Positions 34,682 to 43,667 of a stretch of 64,000 bases of DNA are shown here, one piece after another. Every line of letters starts with the position of its first letter. Position 1 is the stretch's first letter. A model generated the notes under the pieces. The model was not told where the DNA came from. It worked only from the letters and a program-made list of their open reading frames with translations, and did no database searches. The position numbers were made by a program, and so were the translations under genes. The stretch comes from Wocania ichthyoenteri Th78 (GTDB lineage: Bacteria > Bacteroidota > Bacteroidia > Flavobacteriales > Flavobacteriaceae), in assembly GCF_000789235.1 (NCBI RefSeq), contig NZ_KN525716.1, positions 2,958,100 to 3,022,099 on the forward strand, read 5' to 3'.

Positions 34682-37600
34682 TTATTGCTTTTCAATCCAC
34701 TTTCTAGCATTAACAAATGCTTCTAGCCAAGGCGAAACTTCGTCTTTTCTACCTTTAGGGTAATGTGCCCAATTCCATTGAAAAGTTGAGCGCTCAATAT
34801 GTGGCATCGTTACTAAATGACGCCCCGATTTATCACACATCATAGCAGTATTAAAATCTGAACCATTTGGATTATGAGGATATTCAGCATAGCCATATTT
34901 TGCAACAATATGGTATTTGTCTTCAGAGTAAGGTAAACTAAATTTACCTTCACCATGAGAAATCCAAACCCCTAAAGTGGTTCCTGCAAGGGTTGATAAC
35001 ATTACAGAATTATTTTCTTGAATTTTTACTGAAGTAAACGAACTTTCATGTTTATGTGACTTATTATAAGTTAGTTTTCCATGAATTTCGTGTTCTGGAT
35101 TTACTAAATCTAATTCCATCCAAAGTTGTGCGCCATTACAGATTCCTACGGAAAGCGTATCTTCTCTTTCAAAGAAATTTTTAAGTGCTGTATTAGCTTT
35201 TTCATTGTATTTAAAAGCGCCTGCCCAACCTTTTGCAGAGCCTAAAACATCAGAATTACTAAAGCCACCAACGGCTCCAATAAATTGAATGTCTTCCAAA
35301 GTTTCACGACCAGAAATTAAATCGGTCATGTGCACGTCTTTCACATCAAAACCAGCTAAATACATAGCATTAGCCATTTCACGTTCAGAGTTGCTTCCTT
35401 TTTCACGAAGGATAGCTGCCTTAGGCCTTGTATTTCCTATGACTGGTAATTTTCCAGTGAAATGTTTAGGGAAGGTATATTGTAAAGGTTGATTTTTGTA
35501 ATTGTTGAATCTATCTTCAGCTAAATTATTTGCAGTTTGTTTTTGGTCGAGTAGGAAAGAGGTTTTATACCAGACATCTCTTAATCTCGATACTGTCATA
35601 GTGAATACTTCAGCTTGATTAATAACATTTAGTACATCAGACTCGGTTACTTTTCCAATATTGAAATACTCAATATTTGCTTCTGATAAAACTGTTTCTA
35701 CTGAAGCATCTTTTGCTTGAAACACAATTCCTGAATTTTCGGCAAATAAGATTTTAAAAGAATCTTTTTCATTTAAAACACTTAAATCTAATTCAGCACC
35801 TAAATTAGTGTCAGCAAAACACATTTCTAGTAACGTTGTAATTAACCCGCCTGAAGCTACATCATGTCCAGCAATAATTTGTTCATCTTTAATTAGTTGT
35901 TGAATGGTATTAAATACATTCTTAACGTAAGATGCATCTTTTACATTTGGTGTTTCATTCCCTATTTTATTAAGTATTTGTGCAAACGAACTTCCACCTA
36001 ATTTAAAATCATCTTGTGATAGGTTGATATAATAAATATCACCTGCATTTTTTTGAAAAACAGGCTCTATAACTTTAGTAATGTCGTTACAATTAGCAGC
36101 AGCAGAAACGATAACCGTTCCTGGAGCAATCACTTCCTCATTCGGATATTTTTGCTTCATAGAAAGCGAATCTTTTCCGGTAGGAACATTAACGCCTAAA
36201 TCGATAGCAAACTCTGAAATAGCTTGTACTGCTTCATATAAACGTGCATCTTCACCTTCATTTTTACAAGGCCACATCCAGTTTGCAGATAACGAAACGG
36301 ATTTTAAACCATCTTTAAGTGGTGCCCAAATAATATTGGTTAAGGCTTCAGTAATGGAGTTTCTACTCCCAGCAATTGGATTGATTAATCCAGAAATAGG
36401 CGAGTGCCCAATAGAAGTTGCAATACCTTCTTTTCCTTTGTAATCTAGCGCCATAACACCAACATTGTTAAGCGGTAATTGTAATGGTCCTGTGCATTGT
36501 TGTTTCGCCACTTTTCCACCAACACAACGGTCAACTTTATTGGTTAGCCAGTCTTTACACGCTACAGCTTCTAGTTGTAATACTTGGTCTAAATACTTAT
36601 AAAAATTATCAGAATTATAAGTAACATCTTTATAATTTCTTTTGATAGTTTTATCGGTCAATATTGTTTTTGGAGAACTTCCAAACATATCTTCCATGGC
36701 TAAATCCATAGGTTTATTGCCTTTGGTTTTAGATTGAAAAGTAAAACGGTCGTCTCCTGTAACATCACCTACGGTGTACATTGGCGAACGCTCGCGGTCT
36801 GCAATTTTATGTAAAGTTTCTAAATGCTCTTCACCTATAACCAATCCCATTCTTTCTTGAGATTCATTTCCTATAATCTCTTTATCAGAAAGTGTTGGGT
36901 CGCCAACAGGTAATTTGTCTAAATCTATTTTTCCGCCTGTATCTTCAACCAATTCCGATAGGCAATTTAGATGTCCACCAGCTCCATGATCGTGAATGGA
37001 AACAATAAAATTCTCATCGCTTTCTACCATACCACGAATAGCATTAGCAGCACGTTTTTGCATTTCTGGGTTAGAGCGTTGTACCGCATTTAATTCGATA
37101 CCTGAAGCAAATTCACCTGTATCTGCTGATGATACCGCTGCACCACCCATTCCGATACGGTAATTTTCACCACCAAGAATGACTATTTTATCACCTTGCT
37201 TTGGAGTGTCTTTTAATGCTTGATCTATTTTTCCGTAGCCAATACCACCAGCTTGCATGATCACCTTATCGTAACCAAGTTTACGTGGTTGAGACCCTTC
37301 GACTGCGCTCAGGGTGACATCGCTACTCTCGTCATGTTCAAAAGTTAAAACTGAACCGCAAATAAGTGGTTGACCAAATTTGTTTCCAAAATCTGATGCG
37401 CCGTTTGATGCTTTTATTAAAATATCAATAGGCGTTTGGTATAGCCATTTGCGTTCTGAAAATGCTTTTTCCCATGATCTGTTCTCTTCTAAACGAGAAT
37501 ATGAAGTCATGTAAACTGCTGTTCCAGCCAATGGCAACGAACCTTTTCCTCCAGCAAGTCTATCTCTAATTTCTCCGCCTGAACCTGTTGCAGCACCATT

Positions 37601-38374
37601 AAAAGGCTCAACGGTTGTTGGAAAATTATGAGTTTCTGCTTTAAGTGAAATTACCGATTCAAAATCTTGTGTGGTATAATAATCTGGAACATCGGCACGT
37701 TTTGGAGCAAATTGCTCCACTTTTGGACCTTTTATAAAAGCTACATTGTCTTTGTATGCCGAAACAATATCATTTGGATGTTGTTTTGAGGTTTCTTTTA
37801 TTAATTTAAAAAGTGATGTTGGTTTTTCTTCACCATCAATCACAAAAGTTCCATTAAAAATTTTGTGGCGACAATGTTCTGAGTTTACTTGTGAAAAACC
37901 AAAAACTTCAGAATCGGTTAATGATCTGTTAATTTTTTTTGAAACATCTTCTAAATATTCAACTTCTTCATCACTTAATGATAATCCTTCTTGTTGATTG
38001 TAAGCAGCTATATCCTTAATTTCTAAAATGGGTTCTGGTTGAATATCAATAGTAAATGAGTCTTGATTTAACCCATTGAATTTTTCAAAAATCATCGGGT
38101 CGAAATCTGAAAAATCTTCTGAAACCGATTGAAACTCTTCAATTCTAATAATATCAGAAACCCCCATGTTTTGAGTTATTTCAACCGCATTGGTACTCCA
38201 AGGTGTTACCATAGCAGCACGCGGACCAACAAAAAAAGCATCCAATGATGCTTGCTCTATTTTTGGCTGGTTGCCAAATAACCATACTAATTTTGAGATG
38301 GTTTCAGTTGATAATTCTTTTGTTGTTTGAACAGCAAAAACTTTGCTATTTGTGTTTCCAAAGAAATGAATCAT
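34682..38374 (-). CDS. purL: Phosphoribosylformylglycinamidine synthase (PurL, large type)
   Basis: This enzyme converts FGAR to FGAM in purine synthesis, with glutamine as nitrogen donor. The 1230-residue protein has an N-terminal PurS-like part, two AIRS-type synthetase halves (ETHNFPTTVEPFNGAATGSGGEIRD; HDHGAGGHLNCLSE) and a C-terminal class I amidotransferase with nucleophile cysteine in GICNGAQLW and the SHGEGKF segment. Residues ~348-362 (SSDVTLSAVEGSQP) correspond to an in-frame copy of the GACTGCGCTC palindromic repeat, in a loop between GSVLTFEHDE and KLGYDKVIMQAGG. It appears otherwise intact and is monocistronic. Confidence 0.95.
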   Translation of the reverse strand: MIHFFGNTNSKVFAVQTTKELSTETISKLVWLFGNQPKIEQASLDAFFVGPRAAMVTPWSTNAVEITQNMGVSDIIRIEEFQSVSEDFSDFDPMIFEKFNGLNQDSFTIDIQPEPILEIKDIAAYNQQEGLSLSDEEVEYLEDVSKKINRSLTDSEVFGFSQVNSEHCRHKIFNGTFVIDGEEKPTSLFKLIKETSKQHPNDIVSAYKDNVAFIKGPKVEQFAPKRADVPDYYTTQDFESVISLKAETHNFPTTVEPFNGAATGSGGEIRDRLAGGKGSLPLAGTAVYMTSYSRLEENRSWEKAFSERKWLYQTPIDILIKASNGASDFGNKFGQPLICGSVLTFEHDESSDVTLSAVEGSQPRKLGYDKVIMQAGGIGYGKIDQALKDTPKQGDKIVILGGENYRIGMGGAAVSSADTGEFASGIELNAVQRSNPEMQKRAANAIRGMVESDENFIVSIHDHGAGGHLNCLSELVEDTGGKIDLDKLPVGDPTLSDKEIIGNESQERMGLVIGEEHLETLHKIADRERSPMYTVGDVTGDDRFTFQSKTKGNKPMDLAMEDMFGSSPKTILTDKTIKRNYKDVTYNSDNFYKYLDQVLQLEAVACKDWLTNKVDRCVGGKVAKQQCTGPLQLPLNNVGVMALDYKGKEGIATSIGHSPISGLINPIAGSRNSITEALTNIIWAPLKDGLKSVSLSANWMWPCKNEGEDARLYEAVQAISEFAIDLGVNVPTGKDSLSMKQKYPNEEVIAPGTVIVSAAANCNDITKVIEPVFQKNAGDIYYINLSQDDFKLGGSSFAQILNKIGNETPNVKDASYVKNVFNTIQQLIKDEQIIAGHDVASGGLITTLLEMCFADTNLGAELDLSVLNEKDSFKILFAENSGIVFQAKDASVETVLSEANIEYFNIGKVTESDVLNVINQAEVFTMTVSRLRDVWYKTSFLLDQKQTANNLAEDRFNNYKNQPLQYTFPKHFTGKLPVIGNTRPKAAILREKGSNSEREMANAMYLAGFDVKDVHMTDLISGRETLEDIQFIGAVGGFSNSDVLGSAKGWAGAFKYNEKANTALKNFFEREDTLSVGICNGAQLWMELDLVNPEHEIHGKLTYNKSHKHESSFTSVKIQENNSVMLSTLAGTTLGVWISHGEGKFSLPYSEDKYHIVAKYGYAEYPHNPNGSDFNTAMMCDKSGRHLVTMPHIERSTFQWNWAHYPKGRKDEVSPWLEAFVNARKWIEKQ
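37291..37320. repeat. GACTGCGCTC-family repeat inside purL
   Basis: The plus-strand sequence GACCCTTCGACTGCGCTCAG followed by GGTGACA matches the right arm at 2451-2477 (GACCTCTCGACTGCGCTCGA, GGTGATA) with five differences in 27. ACCCT/AGGGT give it its own short palindrome. In the purL frame it reads DVTLSAVEGSQ (residues 352-362) and does not break the gene. Confidence 0.85.
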
Positions 38375-38503
38375 TATCTATCTATTTGTGTGTGTTTAAA
38401 GAAAGTGCAAAAATACACATTTTTAACCATTCAGAATGTCTTTTTTTATCAAAGCGCAAGCTGTTATTAACAGTATTTTCAACAAGACTTTCAATTATTT
38501 GGA

Positions 38504-38596
38504 CGTTACCTTTCAGGTCGGGCTTTCAGCAGTCGCTCCCTCCTGCGTCGGGGAGCTTCAACAAATGCTTCAATCCCTAACGCACTTGTCCGCTAA
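38504..38596 (+). repeat. 93-bp dispersed repeat, copy 2 (upstream of purL)
   Basis: Ungapped match to 8197-8289, about 83% identical, same orientation. The 329-bp purL to fructosamine-kinase gap, including this repeat and the compound hairpin next to it, holds no gene. Open frames across it are by-products of the repeats. Confidence 0.85.
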
Positions 38597-38602
38597 GGTT
38601 TT

Positions 38603-38695
38603 GTCATTCCTGCCTTACGACTTCGCTCAAGATAAACTTCGGCAGGAATCCATTTTGCTTTATTTTTGTGGATTCCTCATCAAGTGCGGAATGAC
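38603..38695. repeat. Compound hairpin element, GTCATTCCTGC family
   Basis: Outer arms GTCATTCC (38603-38610) and GGAATGAC (38688-38695) are exact complements. ATTCCTGCC (38606-38614) pairs with GGCAGGAAT (38641-38649). AGGAATCCA (38644-38652) can instead pair with TGGATTCCT (38669-38677). The element is thus able to fold in two competing ways. The TTCCTGC/GCAGGAA hairpin at 2944-2961 is probably a reduced copy. Confidence 0.75.
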
Positions 38696-38702
38696 AGAAA
38701 TG

Positions 38703-39560
38703 CTAAAAATATTTTTGAAGAATTGATTTTACCGAGCTATAATAACTACTGCCAAACAAATTTAAATGCACCAACAAATAATACAATTGGTAAATGTCTA
38801 TTCTAGCAGATGTATTTTCATCCAATGGATAATACGAGTGATATGACTCATAAAAAGATTCACCAAAACCACCAAACAATTTTGTCATAGCAATATCAAC
38901 TTCGTTGTGTCCGTAATAAACGGCAGGGTCAATTAAATACGGTTCACCATTTTTTGAAATAAGATAATTACCGCTCCATAAATCACCATGAAGTAACGAT
39001 GGTTTTATGCCTTTAAACAATAATTCTAACTGATTTTTAATGTGTTGTTCAGACGGACATTCAGCAACAGAAAGTAAACCTTTTTGTTTCGCTAGTTCAA
39101 GTTGAGGTAACAAGCGCTCATGAGTATAAAATTCAACCCAATTTTTGTGGGCAGAATTGCTTTGTGGTAAACTACCTATGTAATTATCTTTATCTAATCC
39201 AAAATTATCCGAAGAACATTTATGTAGAGTAGCCAGTTGTTCTCCTAAAAGTTTAAAATCTTCTGTTGTAGCTCGTTTAGATTCCACAAAATCCATCAGT
39301 AAAAAGGCAGAATTTTCAAAACTATCAAAAGCTAAAACTTTTGGTGTTTTTATTGTGTTAGTTTTGGCAATCAGGTCTAAACCATAAGCTTCGGTTTGAA
39401 ACATGTTTAATGTGCTGGCACTATTCAGTTTTAAAAAATATGAGTTGTTTGCAGTGTCAATTTTATAAGCTTGTGAAATGTCGCCACCACTAACCGATGA
39501 TACTTTTGTAATGGTTTGATTTAGTCGGTTTGAAAGGTGGGATTTTAGATTAGTTACCAT
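38703..39560 (-). CDS. Fructosamine kinase family protein
   Basis: A 285-residue cytoplasmic kinase of the aminoglycoside phosphotransferase-like fold. It begins with SNRLNQTITKVSSVSGGDISQAYKIDT (nucleotide-binding loop). The catalytic loop SLLHGDLWSGNYLI and the metal-binding LIDPAVYYGHNEVDIAM are intact, followed by the family motif LFGGFGESFYESY. Members phosphorylate ketosamines (glycated amines) to start deglycation, or act on other small substrates; the exact substrate is unknown. Confidence 0.92.
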   Translation of the reverse strand: MVTNLKSHLSNRLNQTITKVSSVSGGDISQAYKIDTANNSYFLKLNSASTLNMFQTEAYGLDLIAKTNTIKTPKVLAFDSFENSAFLLMDFVESKRATTEDFKLLGEQLATLHKCSSDNFGLDKDNYIGSLPQSNSAHKNWVEFYTHERLLPQLELAKQKGLLSVAECPSEQHIKNQLELLFKGIKPSLLHGDLWSGNYLISKNGEPYLIDPAVYYGHNEVDIAMTKLFGGFGESFYESYHSYYPLDENTSARIDIYQLYYLLVHLNLFGSSYYSSVKSILQKYF

Positions 39561-39580
39561 TAACCAGAAAAATGAATGAT

Positions 39581-40147
39581 TTACTTGTTAATTTCTTTTT
39601 CATAAACAGGATAAGTTTTTGAACCAATTCTGTCGTCATTAAAGAAATCTTCAACTTTATAGAGCCTTTTTAATTCATTATTCATGAAGAATTTTAATGT
39701 GCCTTTAAACTCTTCTATTTTTTGGTAATGTTCTATTCCTAATTCATAATACTTTTCTCTGGTTACTTCTTCAGGCAATGAATCATCTATTTTGCCACTT
39801 ACATTATTAAATAAAAAAACACTTAATTCAGTGAGTTTGTGACCAGTGATATCATCTAACCAAAAACTTTTTTCCTGAGTTTTTCGTAGTTCTGAAGAAA
39901 TGTGATTAAATCCTACTGAACCACAAAATAGTCCATGAATCATGCCTTTCTCGGTATAGACAATATTAGAAAGTATATTTATGAAGCGATTTAAATCTTC
40001 ATAAGCATTGAGCCTTTTGTCTAATAGTTTTTTATAATAATCCTTTTTGTAATTTGAGTTGTGAAGCTTCCAATTAAAAAAGGAAGTTAGTATTGCTGAA
40101 AAAACTGAACTTGTTAGGATTGCCAATATTATTTCTGTAGTGCTCAT
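39581..40147 (-). CDS. Membrane-anchored protein of unknown function
   Basis: A 188-residue product with a single N-terminal membrane helix (about 4-25), then a charged helical region (NYKKDYYKKLLDKRLNAYEDLNRFI) and a soluble C-terminal part. Short-helix plus DUF-like cytoplasmic domains of this kind are frequent in Bacteroidota, but no named family was recognised. Its start overlaps the stop of the DHFR-like gene (ATGA), so translation of the two is coupled. Confidence 0.75.
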   Translation of the reverse strand: MSTTEIILAILTSSVFSAILTSFFNWKLHNSNYKKDYYKKLLDKRLNAYEDLNRFINILSNIVYTEKGMIHGLFCGSVGFNHISSELRKTQEKSFWLDDITGHKLTELSVFLFNNVSGKIDDSLPEEVTREKYYELGIEHYQKIEEFKGTLKFFMNNELKRLYKVEDFFNDDRIGSKTYPVYEKEINK

Positions 40148-40689
40148 ATTTTCTTTTTTCGTTTATAACAACTCTGTACAATCTGGTTATAAAACACTTC
40201 TGTTTTAACATGCTCAAACTCTAACGATTTTGGTAACACATCAAACAACGGAATACCATCACCTAAAATAATAGGAATAGTGGTTAAGCGTAATTCATCA
40301 ATTAAATCGTGCTTTAAAAAATTTTGAACCACTTTACCACCATCAATGTACAAGTTGTTAAATCCTTTTTTGTGAATAGTGTTTAAAACATAGGTTTCAT
40401 TTCCATTTAATAAAGTAACCTTGTCTTTTAAATTTTCAGGAACTGTTTTAAGTGAATGACTTAAGACAAATACGGGTTTGGTATAAGGCCATTCTATATC
40501 AAAACCTAGAACGGTTTCAAACGAGGTTCTGCCCATAATAATGGCATCAACTTCATTCATGAGGGTGTTATAACCCATATCTAGTTGGTCTGGATTTGGA
40601 ATCATGTCTAACCAATCTAGTTCTCCATTCTTGCCAGCGATATAATTGTCAATGCTTTTCCCGAGGAATACGATGTTTTTTGGTTTCAT
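40144..40689 (-). CDS. Dihydrofolate reductase family (RibD-C-like) protein
   Basis: Start chosen at MKPKNIVFLGKSIDNYIAG (181 aa), where the family begins; an ATG six codons earlier is also possible. The protein has the DHFR/RibD C-terminal reductase pattern: SIDNYIAGKNGELDWLD, DAIIMGRTSFETVLGF, VFVLSHS, and LYIDGGKVVQNFLKHDLIDELRLTTIPIILGDGIPLF. Such proteins bind NADPH and reduce an unknown small substrate; it is not a classical FolA. Confidence 0.88.
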   Translation of the reverse strand: MKPKNIVFLGKSIDNYIAGKNGELDWLDMIPNPDQLDMGYNTLMNEVDAIIMGRTSFETVLGFDIEWPYTKPVFVLSHSLKTVPENLKDKVTLLNGNETYVLNTIHKKGFNNLYIDGGKVVQNFLKHDLIDELRLTTIPIILGDGIPLFDVLPKSLEFEHVKTEVFYNQIVQSCYKRKKKI

Positions 40690-40811
40690 ATAAAGGCATG
40701 CTTTCATTAACCTGAACTAGTTTTCAGAATCTCTTATAAAAGTAAAAATTAATTTTGATATTCTCACGTCGCACTTTGGTACTCTTCAGAATGACATAAA
40801 AACAATTGGAT

Positions 40812-42026
40812 TTAAGCTTTACGCTCCAATAACGCCATATAAAATCCGTCAAATCCAGATTGGTGAGCTAGTACTTTTTTGTCTTTAACTAAGGTGAAAT
40901 TTTCTCCACCTTCCGATTTTAAAAAGGCAGCTACTTGTTCTTGGTTTTCAGATGGTAGTATCGAACACGTTGCATAAACTAATTGTCCGCCAGCTTTAAC
41001 CATTTTAGAATATTGTTGTAAAATATCTTGTTGTGTGGTTTTTATTTTTTCAACAAAATCGGGTTGTAATTTCCATTTAGCATCTGGGTTTCTACGTAAA
41101 ACTCCTAAACCAGAACAAGGTGCATCAATTAAAACACGATCTGCTTTATCATATAATTTTTTAATCACTTTAGTAGATTCTATAACACGGTTTTCAATGT
41201 TGTGCGCACCGTTTCGTTTGGCACGCCTCTTTAATTCATTTAATTTATTGCCATAAATATCCATAGCAATAACTTGCCCTTTGTTTTCCATTAAAGAAGC
41301 AATATGCAACGTTTTACCACCTGCACCAGCACAAGCATCAACAACACGCATTCCTGGTTTTACATTTAAAAACTCAGCGACCAATTGCGATGAAGCATCT
41401 TGTACTTCAAACCAGCCATTTTTAAAAGCTTCGGTAGAAAATACATTGGCGCGTTCTTTTAATTTTAAAGCATTCGGATAATTTGCTAAAAACTCAGTTT
41501 CAATTTCAGAATCAAATAGTACTTCTTGTAATTTTTCTTTAGTGGTTTTAAGGGTGTTTACTCTTAAAATAACATCGGCTTGTTCGTTTAAAGCAGTAAT
41601 TTCTTTAGTCCAAACCGCTTTTCCTAATTCTTTTTCTCCCAATTCATCTATCCAATCTGGAATTGACTCTTTGAATTTTCTAATTTTCGATAACTCATCA
41701 AAGCGCCCTTTTATTTTGCGTAAAGGTGTGCCTTCAAAATATTTCCAATCGGGTAGTTTTATACCTTTTAAAGTTGCCCAAACAGCAAACATGCGCCACA
41801 GATTATCTCTATCAAAAGGTTCTTTAACCTCTGCAATTTCAGCATATAAACGTTTCCAACGTACCATATCGTAAGTCGTTTCGGCAACAAAACCTCTATC
41901 GCGTGCGCCCCAACGTTTATCGCGTTTTAAAAGTTGTTGAATAACTTTATCGGCATACTTTCCTTCGTTAAAAATTAAGGTTAAACCATCAATAACTGCA
42001 AAGCATAAATTTCTGTGTAATCGCAT
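40812..42026 (-). CDS. RsmB/NOP2-family RNA (cytosine-5) methyltransferase
   Basis: Start chosen at the ATG of MRLHRNLCF (404 aa); the longer frame begins with TTG. The N-terminal part (about 1-140) is NusB/RsmB-like, followed by the SAM domain: DACAGAGGKTLHIASLM (SAM loop), the catalytic DAPCSGLGVLRRNPDAKW and the second cysteine motif YATCSILPSENQ. These modify rRNA (RsmB methylates 16S C967) or tRNA; the exact target cannot be read from the sequence. It is divergent from the BNR lipoprotein gene. Confidence 0.92.
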   Translation of the reverse strand: MRLHRNLCFAVIDGLTLIFNEGKYADKVIQQLLKRDKRWGARDRGFVAETTYDMVRWKRLYAEIAEVKEPFDRDNLWRMFAVWATLKGIKLPDWKYFEGTPLRKIKGRFDELSKIRKFKESIPDWIDELGEKELGKAVWTKEITALNEQADVILRVNTLKTTKEKLQEVLFDSEIETEFLANYPNALKLKERANVFSTEAFKNGWFEVQDASSQLVAEFLNVKPGMRVVDACAGAGGKTLHIASLMENKGQVIAMDIYGNKLNELKRRAKRNGAHNIENRVIESTKVIKKLYDKADRVLIDAPCSGLGVLRRNPDAKWKLQPDFVEKIKTTQQDILQQYSKMVKAGGQLVYATCSILPSENQEQVAAFLKSEGGENFTLVKDKKVLAHQSGFDGFYMALLERKA

Positions 42027-42127
42027 CGTATATAAATAAGGCTGCAAAGTTACGCTAAATGCTAGGAATACACGAATGTTTTTATTTTTTGAGTGAATAG
42101 ACTTATCTTTCTTGCAAATTTGTATTT

Positions 42128-43174
42128 ATGAAAACGTTTTTTGCCAATTTTTGTGTTTTGTTGTTTTTGTTTTCTTGTGGTGAAAAAAGAAAGTTTAAAC
42201 TGAGGAATTTTTCTAAGGTTGAAATTGAAACTATTTTTGAGGATTCGTTGTTGAGTATTAGAGCCATTGATATACTCGATGATAAAAGTTTGGCTTTTGC
42301 TGCCAATAATGGTGTTTTTGGACTTTACAATCCTAAAAATGAATTATGGCAAACATCCATACAACATAAAGATTCTTTTAATTTGCATTTTAGATCTGTG
42401 GCACACACTAAAGAGGATTTTTTTATGCTGAGTATTGAAAACCCAGCGTTTTTGTTTAAAACAGGACATGATGGAAAAATGGAATTGGTTTATGAAGAAG
42501 CTGCCAAAGGGGTTTTTTATGATGCCATGACTTTTTGGAATGATAACGAAGGTATTGCCATTGGAGATTTAGTAGGAGGATGTTTAAGCATAATAATTAC
42601 TCGTGATGGTGGAACTACTTGGACAAAATTGTTCTGTGATGATTTACCAAAAGGAGCTGAAAATGAAGGTGCTTTTGCCGCAAGTGATACTAATATTGCC
42701 ATTGTTGGTTATAATACATGGGTTGCAACTACAGCTGGACGCGTTTATTATTCACCCGATAAAGGAAATACTTGGGAGGTATTTGATACGCCAATAGTTA
42801 AGGAAAAAGAAACAGAAGGTATGTATTCTATCGATTTTTATGATGCTTTAAATGGTTTTGCAATTGGTGGCGATTATACCAAACCAGAAGGTAACGCTGC
42901 CAATAAAATAAGAACTAATGATGGTGGAAAAACTTGGGAGTTGGTAGCGCAAAATCAAAATCCTGGATATAGAAGTTGTGTACAATATATTCCAAATAGA
43001 GCAGGGAAGGAGTTGATTGCTATTGGTTTTAAAGGGATTGATTATAGTAATGATTCCGGAGATACATGGAAGCGTTTAAGCGATGAGGGTTTTTATACCA
43101 TCAGATTTTTAAATGATAGTGTTGCGTATGCGGCTGGCGCTGGAAGAATTTCTAAGTTAACGTTTAGAGAATAA
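42128..43174 (+). CDS. YCF48/BNR-repeat lipoprotein
   Basis: The 348-residue protein begins with a lipoprotein signal (FLFSCGEKRKF, C at residue 17). Asp-box-type repeats are visible: ITRDGGTTWTKLF, YYSPDKGNTWEVF, RTNDGGKTWELV and YSNDSGDTWKRL. They give a propeller like plant YCF48/photosystem stability-factor proteins, here in a non-photosynthetic setting. Annotations sometimes call it an oxidoreductase, for which I see no evidence. It is convergent with the ECF-sensor genes at 43.2 kb. Confidence 0.82.
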   Translation: MKTFFANFCVLLFLFSCGEKRKFKLRNFSKVEIETIFEDSLLSIRAIDILDDKSLAFAANNGVFGLYNPKNELWQTSIQHKDSFNLHFRSVAHTKEDFFMLSIENPAFLFKTGHDGKMELVYEEAAKGVFYDAMTFWNDNEGIAIGDLVGGCLSIIITRDGGTTWTKLFCDDLPKGAENEGAFAASDTNIAIVGYNTWVATTAGRVYYSPDKGNTWEVFDTPIVKEKETEGMYSIDFYDALNGFAIGGDYTKPEGNAANKIRTNDGGKTWELVAQNQNPGYRSCVQYIPNRAGKELIAIGFKGIDYSNDSGDTWKRLSDEGFYTIRFLNDSVAYAAGAGRISKLTFRE

Positions 43175-43196
43175 AAAAGAGAAGTCTATTTTTATT

Positions 43197-43652
43197 CTAA
43201 TTTCTTTTTTTGCCTTCTTGACGTCTCTTTTTATATTGCTCAAAAAGTTTTCTTTTAAAACTTTCTTCAGCAATTTGTAATAGAAGTATTTTTTTAGGGG
43301 AAATAATTGTTTTTAGTTTACTAGCTAATTTTATACGTTCGTTATGTAAACTGTTTTCAGCTTTTGATAACCTATCTAATAATTCTTGAGATTTTTCATC
43401 AGTGAGTGTTTCATAATTATCCTTAATCTCTTTACGAATACTTCTAATATCTTGGTGCTTTAGTTTAAAAATATTATCATCATATACATTGTATATTGGC
43501 CAAAATTGTTGCGCTTCTTTTTCTGATAAATTTAATTCTTCTGTAATATGTGCTACTTTAAGCGCTTTAATATGTTCTTTTCTCTCTTTTCCTTGCGAAA
43601 AGGCAGTTAATGTTAAGCTCGCAAAAAGCATTGTTATTATAATTTTTTTCAT
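43197..43652 (-). CDS. Sensor-like periplasmic protein of an ECF sigma locus
   Basis: The 151-residue protein has a signal peptide (to about AFSQ, residue 20) followed by a helical, strongly basic domain rich in Lys/Arg (KRKLFEQYKKRRQEGKKRN at the end). The ITEELNLSEKEAQQFWPIYNVYDD segment resembles the CpxP/Spy LTxxQ region. In Bacteroidota this family is often annotated as a sensor of an ECF-type sigma factor. It is the last of three genes (sigma factor, membrane protein, sensor) on the same strand. The function is inferred from position. Confidence 0.78.
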   Translation of the reverse strand: MKKIIITMLFASLTLTAFSQGKERKEHIKALKVAHITEELNLSEKEAQQFWPIYNVYDDNIFKLKHQDIRSIRKEIKDNYETLTDEKSQELLDRLSKAENSLHNERIKLASKLKTIISPKKILLLQIAEESFKRKLFEQYKKRRQEGKKRN

Positions 43653-43667
43653 GCTTGTTTTATATGT

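Noticed and set aside
38375-38702. Purine riboswitch or other regulatory leader upstream of purL
   Set aside because: The region is filled by dispersed repeats, and I see no purine-aptamer core. The hairpins are better explained by repeat families.
38436-38726. Open frame of 96 codons upstream of purL
   Set aside because: Made of the 93-bp repeat and the compound hairpin; it overlaps the end of the fructosamine-kinase gene. Treated as repeat sequence, not a gene.
40766-40797. Possible further copy of the GTCATTCC element near the DHFR-like gene
   Set aside because: Only a short CAGAATGACA-like end is recognisable and no partner arm was found, so it is too weak to annotate.
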